The notes under the pieces: generated by a model
What the model was told of the DNA's origin: nothing
Databases searched by the model: none
Seen by the model: only the letters and a program-made list of their open reading frames with translations
Shown here: one piece after another, positions 37,662 to 46,744 of the stretch
Position numbering within the stretch: position 1 is the first letter of the stretch
How the letters are laid out: each line of letters opens with the position of its first letter
Translations under genes and position numbers: made by a program
DNA from: Hymenobacter cellulosilyticus
GTDB lineage: Bacteria; Bacteroidota; Bacteroidia; Cytophagales; Hymenobacteraceae
Direction of reading: 5' to 3'
DNA length: 64,000 bases
Assembly (NCBI RefSeq): GCF_022919215.1
Contig: NZ_CP095046.1
Span: 2,532,501-2,596,500, forward strand

Positions 37662-38321
37662 ATGACTAAGCTCATCACGCGCCTGCTCACGCTTCTGACC
37701 TTCCTGGTGGTGGAAGTAGGCGTATTGCTGCTGGTTTTTCTAAGCTCTTTGGTCGCCTTTTTCTACCTGACGCGCGTCGTGTTTGTGCAGCACTCCGCCG
37801 TACTCGACCAGTGGGGCTTTGCCTACATGGATCAGCTGCGGGCCGCCGTGCCCGGCCTGACGAGTTGGGTAATAGGCATTACTTTTTTCGCCTCCGCGCC
37901 TTTTCTGGTAGGAGCAGGGGTGCTGCTGCCGGCCCTGCTGGCCTGGCGCCAGAGGCGGCACGAAGCTCTGGAGGTGTTCTGGGCCGTGGCCGGCTCGGCC
38001 ATTCTCAACCAGATTTTCAAAACCCACTTTCACCGCCTACGCCCCGATACGGCTCTGTTTCCGCAAATGGGCCTGAGCTTTCCGAGCGGGCACGCCATGA
38101 TTGGCATGGCGCTCTACGGCTGCCTGGCCTGGCTGCTCTGGCGCCACCGGCGTCACCCGCTGCTGGCCGTGGCCCTGCTGCTGTGGGCCGTGCTTATCGG
38201 CTGCACCCGCATCTACCTGCACGTGCACTACACCACCGACGTGCTGGCCGGCTTCGTGGCCGGTCTGGCCTGGCTGGTACTGCTGCGCTCCGGCCTGCAC
38301 CTCTGGTGGCGAAATTCTTAA
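37662..38321 (+). CDS. PAP2 superfamily phosphatase, membrane
   Basis: 219 residues, intact. Six hydrophobic segments and the three PAP2 motifs: K-T-H-F-H-R-L-R-P, LSFPSGHAMIGM, and R-I-Y-L-H-V-H-Y-T-T-D-V-L-A-G. It is clearly homologous to the PAP2 gene at 36643 (same order of helices, the same LSFPSGHAMI and VHY-SDVLAGF/TDVLAGF blocks), so the pair looks like a duplication around the tRNA gene. Likely a lipid-phosphate phosphatase of the inner membrane. Confidence 0.9.
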   Translation: MTKLITRLLTLLTFLVVEVGVLLLVFLSSLVAFFYLTRVVFVQHSAVLDQWGFAYMDQLRAAVPGLTSWVIGITFFASAPFLVGAGVLLPALLAWRQRRHEALEVFWAVAGSAILNQIFKTHFHRLRPDTALFPQMGLSFPSGHAMIGMALYGCLAWLLWRHRRHPLLAVALLLWAVLIGCTRIYLHVHYTTDVLAGFVAGLAWLVLLRSGLHLWWRNS

Positions 38322-38361
38322 TGTGAGGAAATGTGGACAATGCGGATGAATGTGAGAAATG

Positions 38362-38542
38362 TGTCATTGCGAGGACGCAGGACATTCCGAGCATCAAGCG
38401 GCGTCAAGCCGTCCTCTACTAGTGACCAACTCCCTTTTACCAGAAAGCCCTCAACCGTAGCAACGATTGGGGGCTTTTCATATTAGGACACTCGGCACAT
38501 TTCAGAGGACGCATTGCCACGGCCTTCGGCCTCGCAATGACA
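38362..38542. repeat. Third inverted-repeat unit
   Basis: Begins TGTCATTGCGAGGACGCAGG and ends CCTCGCAATGACA. It has the conserved CTACTAGTGACCAAC and TTTTACCAGAAAGCCC middle, hairpin loop, GGGCTTTTCA and ACATTTCAGAGGACG. The inner left arm has an extra insertion relative to the unit at 13438, so the arms are less symmetric (181 bp in all). It follows the PAP2 gene by 40 bases. Confidence 0.7.
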
Positions 38543-38563
38543 CGGGTTTTTGACTTGCCTAAC

Positions 38564-40902
38564 TCAGAGCTTTACGGTCACTCGTAAAGCCAGCAGGCCT
38601 TTGACGCCCTGCAGTTCCTCGAGTTCCAGCTCTTCTACTTCGTCTTCCAGCATGCCCCGGTCCTGCAGGTAGTCGATGTACTCCATGTACTCGGCCGCTT
38701 CCCGCAGCTGAGCGTACACCAGGGCAATTTTGCCGGGCTGGGTGAGCCGCTCGCCGGTGCCCAGCACCGTGGCCTTGTCGACCCGCTTCTTAATGATTTC
38801 GTAGCGAATGTTGTAGGCCCCATCCACGTCGAACTGCCGCTCATCCTGGCGGAAACGGATGCTCAGGGGCTGGCCGTGAATGAGGATGAGCTGGGTAGTT
38901 TCGAGGGGAACGGCCAGCTTCGGCCGCAGCGCGGCAGTGCGGCGGGTTATTTCCACCGTGACCAGCAGCTGCCACAGCCGCAGGTTTTTTAGAAATACCA
39001 GATCAAACGGCTTGTTCTCGACCAGAGAGGCACCCACGTAGATATTGTGCTCTACGCCGTCGGTCTTGAACCGCTGGAAGTAGTGCGGAAACATCTGCTG
39101 GGCCTTGGCCTCTTCCTCGTCGAGATAGTCGCTGACCGTGTCGTTAAGCAGCGTCACGCTCTGCTCGAAATCTTTGCGGCGCTTGTAGAGGATGCCGAGC
39201 TCGGGGTCAATATTGCTCCAGTAGTGGGCAATAACGGCCCGCAGCTCGGGCGTATTATTGCCCAGGTACTCAAACAGCGGCTCTACTTCCGTCTTCAAGG
39301 ATTCGAAGATGCTGACCTCGTCGCCGGTCAGGATGCCCTGACGCAGGCGGCGCAGGTTTTTGTTGACGTAGAACTTAAGCTCATCCAGAATGGGCAGCTG
39401 CTGGAAGTCCGAAGCCTTTTTCAAGACCTTGTTGGCCAGGGTCAGGTGCTCAATCAGGTCGCCCTGAATGGCCTCGTTGCGGGCCGTGCTGCTGCCCCGA
39501 ATGTCGCTGGCGCCGTGCAGAGGATACACTTCGTGGAAGATAATGTCCTCCATTTCGGCGCCCTTGTTGCCTTCCTCAATCTTGTTGAGCAGGTTCAGGG
39601 CCGCGTCCGTAAAGCGCCACTCCATGGTGGGGTGAATAGCCGTGAACTTCTCCTTGATGATGGCCTGCACCCGGGTCTGGATTTCCTCCGAGTTGCGCTT
39701 GACGGCCACGGCAAACAAGGGCACAAAATGCGCCACCTGCTCGATGCAGAACTCGTCCAGGTCGCCCACGTTGGGGGAGCCCAGCTCCAGTAGGCCCACG
39801 GTGTCGTCGCCGTAGGGCAGCAGGGCCAGAATGGTGCTTTTGATGCCGATACCCAGAATCTGCTCCCGCAAATCCTCGGGAATGTCGGCCTGCTCCACGT
39901 TTTGGAGCACCAGCGGCTGCCGGTCCTGCAAGAGCTGGTTATAGATGCGGCGGAAGCCCGAGCCGGCGTCCTGGTTGTTGAGCTGCTTGGTCAGGAAGCT
40001 GTGGTTGATTTTGCGGCCAAAATCCACGAAAGCCTGCTTTTTCTCGTCGTAGGCGGCAATGCCCAGCTGCAGAAACGGCCGGCCGAAGAGTACGCGCAGC
40101 TTTTCCTGGATCTGTTCCAGGCGGTCGGAGGCCTGCAGCACGTCGCGTTCCAGCAGGTCGTACTTCAGCTCCGAGAGAATTTCCTGCTCCGTCACGTCCA
40201 CCAGGTGCAGGATGTTGAAGCCTTCCAGCTCGAAGCGTTCCGGGGGCAGCAGCTCGTGCCAGAGGTCGGCGCGGTGCAGGTTGTGGCTCAGGTGCTCAAT
40301 CTGCTCGGGCGTCAGGTCGGGCTTTTCGCCCACCACACGCACGTTCACGAAAGAGGAGTGGTAGCCCACGCCGTAGTGCCGGTAGGAACCGATGTTGTAA
40401 TCCGGGACGGTGAAGATGATGGTACCCTGCAAGGGCAGATACACGCCGTATACCTTGTCCAGAATCAGCTGATACACCATGCGCGCCATGTAGATGTCCA
40501 TGGTGCGGGTGTCGAAGTTCAGAGGCTGCTTGATGGTTTTATTCCCATTGAGCAGGATTTCGGCAAACTTGGGGGTGTGGTAAAAGCTCAGGCGCTGAAA
40601 TGGAGCTACCGCGCCGCTGATGTCGGTATCAAAGGAAGCCGGTGGAAACACGGCCATCAGGAGCGTCTCGACCAGGTCGCAGCTGCAGTCGAGCACGCTC
40701 AGGTCGGTAATCGGGCCCCGGCACCAGGGTGCGGCCGCCACCTGCTCCCGATAGAGCGAGCCAGCAAAGCTACGCCGGGGTTAGAGTCATTTTCGTGGGC
40801 CTGCCAATAGCTGATAATCGGCTCCAGACTTAGCGTCGTCTTGAAGGGAAAAGCCAGGGAGGAAGGTGCCGCAACAGGTTTTCTAGTGGGTTCTCGTAAC
40901 AT
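38564..40902 (-). CDS. Large GAF-domain protein, unknown function (one frameshift)
   Basis: About 779 residues, no signal peptide or membrane helix. A GAF-like domain is in the middle (QLGIAAYDEKKQAFVDF, LQNVEQADIPEDLREQILGIGIKSTILALLP, VGLLELGSPNVGDLDEFCIEQVAHFVPLFAVAVKR). It is flanked by helical regions and a C-terminal beta-rich part (LILIHGQPLSIRFRQDERQFDVDGAYNIRYEII). The N-terminus from ATG 40902 (MLREPTRKPVAAPS) joins the main frame through one C missing at GGGG 40777-40780 (N-P-R-R-S-F-A-G-S-L-Y). GAF domains bind small ligands; no output domain is recognisable. Confidence 0.75.
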
Positions 40903-41038
40903 AAGTGCCGGTATAACAGCAAGGCACAGCAGATTGATTCATCTACCAGGCCTAACGGCTGCTGCCTTTCTATACGCAGGCCAGGGCCGCCCGGACGTCG
41001 ACAAGAAGCCGGCAACTTCAAATACTCTACGGTTGAGC

Positions 41039-41572
41039 TTAAGGCTTTTTGTTCAGCAGCACATACACCGGCTTATCTTGCCCGGTTGGGTCCATGACGT
41101 TGATACTATCCTTATCCAGCCGCAGGTCTTTGCGCGTCACTTGGTAGCAGGTGCAGCAGCCGTCTACCGCGTCGGGGCGGCTTTGCACGCGCAACGAGTC
41201 AATCACGAACGTCTGTTTGGGTAAGCTGGCGGGCCAGATTTTGTACTGGTACTGGGTAAAGCGCAGCCCGGCGCTGGGAAACGTCAGACTGGTACCCAGG
41301 GCAATGGAGTCGTCGACCTGGGCCAGCGTGCGGGTCAGGCGCACCGTGTCGGGCTTGAAGGTACTGCGCGGGGATACCGGCGTGCGGGTAATGATGATGG
41401 TAGCCAGCTCCGCGGCGGTAAACGCGCCTGGAGTGCCCGGCTTCACGTTGAAGCGGAAGAACACCACGTTGTCGTAGGCGTCCTGGCAGAAGCAGGATTT
41501 GTTGGCGCAGCAGGCACCCAGCGCCAGAGTGGAGCCGAGCAGAAGTAACCGGGTAAAGGAGGAGCGTAGCAT
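41039..41572 (-). CDS. Putative lipoprotein, unknown function
   Basis: 177 residues with a lipoprotein signal: LLLLGSTLALGAC (lipobox LGAC, Cys at residue 21). Unusually cysteine-rich just after the lipid site (CCANKSCFC) and again in the middle (DGCCTC), which may form disulfides. Otherwise strand-rich, with no known motif. It is the last gene before a terminator that separates it from the T9SS protein gene. Confidence 0.7.
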   Translation of the reverse strand: MLRSSFTRLLLLGSTLALGACCANKSCFCQDAYDNVVFFRFNVKPGTPGAFTAAELATIIITRTPVSPRSTFKPDTVRLTRTLAQVDDSIALGTSLTFPSAGLRFTQYQYKIWPASLPKQTFVIDSLRVQSRPDAVDGCCTCYQVTRKDLRLDKDSINVMDPTGQDKPVYVLLNKKP

Positions 41573-41638
41573 AGCAGCCGTAAAGGTAACGTCCGGCGGG
41601 CAGCATCCCGGCGTTAGTAGAAATCAAGCCCGACAAAA

Positions 41639-41665
41639 AAGCCAGCCCCGGAGCGGAGCTGGCTT
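41639..41665. terminator. Terminator after the T9SS gene at 41688
   Basis: AAGCCAGC (41639-41646) with GCTGGCTT (41658-41665), preceded by an A-run that gives T on the minus strand. Confidence 0.7.
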
Positions 41666-41687
41666 GTATACGACGAAAGGAGCCGTG

Positions 41688-42561
41688 TTATTGCTTTACG
41701 AAGCGCTTGGTTTCGGTGCCGCTGCGGGTCGTGATTTTGTAGAAATACGTGCCGGCGGGCAAGTCGCTCAGGTTGGTGCTCAGCGTGTGGCTGCCTTTTT
41801 CCTGCTCTTCATTCTGCACCACAGGCCGCAAGGTATTACCACGCCCGTCCAGAATTTCAATAGTCACCGGGCCCGCCTTTTTCACGGAGTACTCGAGCTG
41901 GTTGGTGGCTACGGCGGGGTTTGGATACACGTTCAGGCCGGCTCCGGCGCCAGCGGAGGCAGAAGGAGTGGGGGCGTTGGGGTCTAGCAGCAAAAACTTG
42001 GCGGGCCGGAAAAACTGGCTGAGCTGGCCGTGGCCGCGGAGCCCGTGCCCCAGCTCCTGGCGCTTCTCCAGCTGCCCAGGCGTGGCATTCTTGGCGGCAA
42101 TGGCCTTGAGGTCGGCGGCCCACTTGTCTTTCTGGGGCTGAATTTCCTGGCTGAGCTGGCTCAGGGGCGCCTCGTACTTCTTGGCGAGCAGGCCCACTTT
42201 CACCATAATTTCGCGGTTAGCTGAGCGTAGCTCCTGCAACTGCTGCTTCTGGGCATGGGTCAGAGCAGGGGGCTTTGGGGGTACCGGCAGCTTTCAGGCT
42301 TTGGACAAGTCCCTGGCGGCGCTGGCGCAGATCGTGCAGCTCTTTGCGGTAGGTAGCCAGCTGAGCTTTATCATCGGCAGCGAGCTGGGTTTCCAGCTTT
42401 TGGCGCTGTTGCCGCACCACAGGCAGCACGTTGGCTTGGTAGTAGGCCTGAATTTCCTGGCGGCCGGGCTTGTCGGGGCGGGAGCCTTGGGCTTGGGCAG
42501 TAGCACCCGTGAGCAGCACGAGTAATAGCAGGGACAGAAAGTTAAGCAGGGTTGCTTTCAT
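41688..42561 (-). CDS. Small T9SS cargo protein (one frameshift)
   Basis: About 290 residues. Signal peptide from ATG 42561 (NFLSLLLLVLLTGATAQAQ), two helical charged stretches (RQEIQAYYQANVLPVVRQQRQ and EIMVKVGLLAKKYEAPLSQLSQE), then a C-terminal T9SS sorting domain (NVYPNPAVATNQLEYSV, PVTIEILDGRGN, SDLPAGTYFYKITTRSGTETKRFVKQ). The frames meet at GGGGG 42268-42272. Here one base must be removed, not added: the only break of this direction in the window. The function of the helical part is unknown. Confidence 0.78.
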
Positions 42562-42639
42562 AATGAGAGAATGAGCCGTTGTTGCTGTTTTCAGATTCAT
42601 AGATGGCCGGGGGCCGGCAACGTTTAATCAGAAACGAAA

Positions 42640-42671
42640 AAAACCGCTCCAGCTTATGCCGGAGCGGTTTT
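42640..42671. terminator. Terminator of the M16 peptidase unit
   Basis: AAAACCGCTCC (42640-42650) with GGAGCGGTTTT (42661-42671); long A-run on the left gives the T-run for the minus strand. Confidence 0.85.
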
Positions 42672-42697
42672 GCTATATTCGGAATTCAAGATGCTGG

Positions 42698-44268
42698 CTA
42701 CTTACCGGCGGGCTTGAACGTGTCTTTGGTATCAATAATTCTCACCTCCGTCACGTTCAGCTTGTAGTTGGCCACTTGGGCGTCTTCAGCTACTACTTCT
42801 TTGGGTAGGCCCTCACTTACCACTTTGGCGTAGCTCATGGGCGAGGGGGTGTTTTGCTTGAGCACGTCGGCCAGGGGCTGGACCTCGCTGTCGTCGGTGA
42901 CGATGGTGACGTACATGTTCTGCGTCTGCCAATGCTTTTTGATGGCCTTGTTCACGTCGTCCAGAGTGAGCTTGGCAAACTGTCCGTCGAGCTCCTTGAG
43001 GTAGTCCTTGCGGCCGTAAAACTTGGAGTCGAGCAGAAAGCCGAGCTGCTTGGAAGGCGTGGTGCCGTAGAGCTTCACGTAGGAGCGCAGGAAGGTGCGG
43101 GTGATTTCGAAGTCTTCCTTGCTCATGCCGTTTTTGACCAGATTATCCATTTCGCGCACGGCCAGGCGCAGGGCAAACGGGCGTGGCCCACGGTGAGGCC
43201 GCCCAACTCGGTGGGATACTGCTTGCGCAGGCCTTCGGCAATCTGCACCGGGCGCAGCCACAGGCTGGCGTAGTTGGCGTGGCGGGGCACGCCGGGTACG
43301 GGCAGCATGTTCTGGCCACCGTTTTCGTACCACTCGATGTAGCTGTAGTCGCCGTAGTTCATCGAGCGGGTCGTGCGGATCTTGTCGTAGAGGCGGCCGT
43401 AGCTTTTGCGGTGCTCCCCGAGGTAGGAATTGGCTACCATCAAAGCCGCGAAGTCGTCATTGGCGCGGGTGGTCTGAATGGGGAAGCCGGCGTACACGGC
43501 CGAGCCCAGGGCGTCGGTTTTGCTGATAATTTCTACCTGGATGCCTTTGGGCGCGGCCACGGTGGGTACTACGGGCTTAGCGGTGCTCTTGGGCAGCTTG
43601 TCCAGGTCGTCCTTGAGCTTTTTGGCAAAGGAAGCCGGGTAATTGCCGGCAATACCGATGGTCAGGTTGTCTTTGCCAAAAGCAGCGGCGTAGTGCTTCT
43701 TCACGTCGTCCAGGGTGAGGCTGCGCACGCCGGCGGCGGTGCCGCGGGTCATGTGCTGGAAGCGGGTGCCGCGGAAGAGCTGGTCTTCGAGGGCAAACTT
43801 GCTGTAGTCCTCATCCGACGAAGCCCGGATTACCTGCTCCACGTAGTTGAGCTGGTTGGACTTGAGCCGGTCAAAGTCTTCCTGGGTGAAGCTGGGCGTC
43901 AGGATCAGACCCTGGAGCACGGGGTAGAACTTGTCGGTAAAGTCCTTGTGAAACTCGAAGGTAAAGGTCGTGACTTCCTTGTCGGTGGTGGCGTAGTAAT
44001 TGGTGGCCATCGGGTAGAGGAAGTCCTTGAGCTGAGCCGCCGTCATGGCCTTGGTGCCGCCTTCCGTTACGAGTTGGCTGGTCAGAAACGTCAGGCCTTC
44101 CTTGCCCACGGGGTCGGCGGAGGAGCCGTTGCGGAACTGCAGCTTCACTACCACTTTCGAGGCATTGGGCTGACGCAGCTCTACCACATCGGCGGCTTGC
44201 GCCAAGTTCGCCCCAACTGGGCCCAGCAGGGCGGCCGCCAGCAGCAGGCGGGAAAAAGTATGTTTCAT
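42698..44268 (-). CDS. M16 family peptidase-like protein, inactive partner (one frameshift)
   Basis: About 523 residues, exported (MKHTFSRLLLAAALLGPVGANLAQA). It has the two-domain M16 fold (FRNGSSADPVGKEGLTFLTSQLVTEGG, TFEFHKDFTDKFYPVLQGLI, LTIGIAGNYPASFAKKLKDDL, RSMNYGDYSYIEWY). The zinc motif HxxEH is absent where the active member has it. It is therefore the usual catalytically silent partner that supplies the Arg/Tyr pair. The break at GGG 43179-43181 is repaired by one C (G-H-A-P-F-A-L-R-L-A). It follows the active gene by 43 bases; the two should form a heterodimer in the periplasm. Confidence 0.88.
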
Positions 44269-44311
44269 TGGAAGAAGAATCGAGGAGAAAGAGAGAATGT
44301 AAACCCGCGCC

Positions 44312-45706
44312 TTACTGCACGCCGCCGGTAGCGTTGGGCCCAATGGTGCCCACGGTGAGGTGCTCGGGCACGAAGTACTTCTTGGCTGCGGCCTGAATGT
44401 CGGCGGGCGTTACCTGGTCGTAGAGGGCGTAGAAGTTGTTCAGGCTCTGTGGGTTGCCGGTCAGCCAGATAAACTCGGCCAGGCCATTGGCAATCTGGTC
44501 GGGCGAGTCGAGGCCCATCAGGAAGCTGTACTTCAGCGCCGACTTGGTATCAGCCAGGCGCTTGGCGTCCACGGGCGTGGTTTTCAAGTCTTCCAAGGCT
44601 TTGGTAATCTCATCCTTCACGTAAGCCATGTCGGCGGCTTTTACCACCGAAGCCCGGATAGAAGTCAGGTACGGGTCGCGGGTATAGTTGGGCGAGCCGC
44701 CCACGAAGCGCACTTTCTGCTCTTTCACCACCAGCTTCTGGTACAGCGGGGAGTTGTCCGAAAACAGCATTGTAGTCAGAATATCCAGGGCGGGCAAATC
44801 CTTGCTCTGGTCGTTGAAGGCCGGGCCGCGGTAGCTCAGGCTTACCAGGGGCGGGAAGTTGGCGTTCTGAATGTGCACGTAGCGCGGGGCCGTCTGCTCG
44901 GGCTCCTGGGTAATGGCAGGCTGGTAGGAGCCACGCTTCCACATGCTGAAATACTTGTCGGCCAGCTGGTTTACCTGCTCGGGCTTCACGTCGCCGACCA
45001 CCAGCAGGGTGGTGTATTCGGGGCGGTAAAACCGGTCGAAGAACTGCAGGGAGTACTGGTACTGGTTAGGCATGTCCACCACATCCTTAAAGAAGCCCAT
45101 GGTGGTGTGCTCGTAGGTGTGCTTGTCGAAGGCGGCATCGGCCACTTTCTCGTTGAGCTGGGTGTAGAGCGAGGCCGAGTTCTTGGTGTACTCGCCCTTC
45201 ACGGCGCCGGCTTCGGCCTTAAAGTCGTGCTCGGCGTACTTGAGGTGCTGAAACCGGTCGGCTTCCACTTCCAGCATTTTCTCTAGCATGGTGGCGTTGC
45301 CGGTCATGTGGTACACGGTGCGGTCCAACGACGTATTGGCGTTGGCCGAGGCACCTACCGACTTGAGAACCTGGTCGTACTGCTCCTTGCTGTACTTCTC
45401 GGTGCCCCGGAACATGACGTGCTCAAAGAAGTGGGCAAAGCCCGTGTGGCCGGGCTCCACTTCGTCGCGGGAGCCGGCCCGCACCACCAGGAACACGGAT
45501 GCCAGGCCGGGCGAGTCGAACGGGACGGTCACCACGTTCATGCCGTTGGCCAACTGCTTCTGCTGCATGGGGTAGGGAAAAGCCGGGGCAGTAGCGGAGG
45601 CTGCGGCCGGCGTAGCGGCTGCCGGAGCAGCCTTTTTTTGCGCCTGAGCCAGGGGCGCAGCCAGAAGACCGGCAGCGAGCAGCCAGGTCTGGACGGAGTG
45701 TTTCAT
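44312..45706 (-). CDS. M16 family zinc peptidase, active subunit
   Basis: About 464 residues, exported (MKHSVQTWLLAAGLLAAPLAQAQ) with an alanine-rich linker. The inverted zinc motif is complete: GHTGFAHFFEHVMFRGTEK (HxxEH), with the downstream Glu in EAGAVKGEYTKN. The first M16 half is followed by the second (PRYVHIQNANFPPLVSLSYRGPAFNDQ, RFVGGSPNYTRDPYLTS). Such peptidases degrade peptides enclosed in a clamshell. The ATG at 45706 starts the signal peptide; an ORF start at 45763 is less likely. It is the first of a two-gene operon with the inactive partner. Confidence 0.92.
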   Translation of the reverse strand: MKHSVQTWLLAAGLLAAPLAQAQKKAAPAAATPAAASATAPAFPYPMQQKQLANGMNVVTVPFDSPGLASVFLVVRAGSRDEVEPGHTGFAHFFEHVMFRGTEKYSKEQYDQVLKSVGASANANTSLDRTVYHMTGNATMLEKMLEVEADRFQHLKYAEHDFKAEAGAVKGEYTKNSASLYTQLNEKVADAAFDKHTYEHTTMGFFKDVVDMPNQYQYSLQFFDRFYRPEYTTLLVVGDVKPEQVNQLADKYFSMWKRGSYQPAITQEPEQTAPRYVHIQNANFPPLVSLSYRGPAFNDQSKDLPALDILTTMLFSDNSPLYQKLVVKEQKVRFVGGSPNYTRDPYLTSIRASVVKAADMAYVKDEITKALEDLKTTPVDAKRLADTKSALKYSFLMGLDSPDQIANGLAEFIWLTGNPQSLNNFYALYDQVTPADIQAAAKKYFVPEHLTVGTIGPNATGGVQ

Positions 45707-45853
45707 GCGAGGAAAAGTAAGTGAATGAGCCGTAACACTTCCCGGAGGCGCGCTACGCGCCAAAGGAACCGTTACTGACCCAAAGGTTGCACCTGCGCCG
45801 CGTTGTTTTGCGCTTCCCGGCGGCCGTTTTTTTGGTAGCAGGGACCTAACAGA

Positions 45854-45879
45854 AAAGGCGGCCCGTCGGGGCCGCCTTT
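45854..45879. terminator. Terminator after the lipoprotein gene at 45919
   Basis: AAAGGCGGCCC (45854-45864) with GGGCCGCCTTT (45869-45879). Confidence 0.75.
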
Positions 45880-45918
45880 GCGCTTATACTGGGCTGGAGA
45901 ATTGGGAAACCAACCCGT

Positions 45919-46605
45919 TTACTTGGTTTTGGTCGAGTCGGCTGCGGCCGGATCCGGGGCCGCAAGAATAGAGCCCGGCACGTCGCTGATGGTAACAACC
46001 CCGGCCGTTCTGACCAGAATGAGCTGCTCGCGCAAGGTACCGGCGTCGGCCGCCAGCTGGGGCCGGATTTCGTTCAGCGCCTGCCGAACTGCCTCGATAT
46101 CAGCCAAACGAGGGGCTCCTTTCTGGGAGTAGCCGTGGTAGAAGGCCACCCGGATTTTAGAAGCGCCCTTGCCCTTGTAAGTAGCCAGCACGTTGCCCTT
46201 GACATCTACAATCTGCAGCTCTGCCTGAGCCGTAGCCTGGAAGTATTCAATCGGAATGCCCAGCATGGCCGGCGTCAGTAGGGTCGCCAGCTGCACGATG
46301 TGCAGGCCGCGGGCCGTGCGCTTGGCCGTGGCCTTGGTAATGTGCAGCCGGACCGTGCCGTAGGTGGTCGTGTCCTTGGCATCCATCAGGTTGCGCTGCA
46401 GTTCCAGCTGAAAAAGCTTCTGGGCATCGTCGGGCGTGGCGCCGTTGGAGCTGTGCAGGGGTTGAGCATCTACGGCCACTTCCAGCACCGGCAGCCGCGG
46501 ATTCAGGGCCGCTTCGGGCACGGTAAACAGAGCCTTTTCCAGGGAGCGGCAGCCCGCCGTCAGGACCAGCAAGCAAAGCAGGGAAATTTGAAATAAATAC
46601 CTCAT
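45919..46605 (-). CDS. Lipoprotein of the GNA1162/DUF799-like type
   Basis: About 228 residues from ATG 46605 (MRYLFQISLLCLLVLTAGC), lipobox LTAGC. The rest alternates strands and helices: RLPVLEVAVDAQPL, KLFQLELQRNLMDAKDTTTYGTVRLHITKATA, a hydrophobic helix (LLTPAMLGIPIEYFQATAQAELQIVDVKG), and a C-terminal tail. This resembles lipoproteins of unknown function found in envelope systems, but the match is weak. An ATG eight codons upstream would place extra residues before the signal. Confidence 0.6.
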   Translation of the reverse strand: MRYLFQISLLCLLVLTAGCRSLEKALFTVPEAALNPRLPVLEVAVDAQPLHSSNGATPDDAQKLFQLELQRNLMDAKDTTTYGTVRLHITKATAKRTARGLHIVQLATLLTPAMLGIPIEYFQATAQAELQIVDVKGNVLATYKGKGASKIRVAFYHGYSQKGAPRLADIEAVRQALNEIRPQLAADAGTLREQLILVRTAGVVTISDVPGSILAAPDPAAADSTKTK

Positions 46606-46744
46606 GCAGATTTGGTTAGAAAGTAGCAAGCTGAGTAAGGTGGGTTTTCAACGCGAATTACGCCCAGACGTTCCGTTTTTGCCGTTCGGCCGCGGACAGA
46701 ACCCAGTGCCCTGCCAGCGGCCGAAGTCAGCCGCTAAGGCCGGG

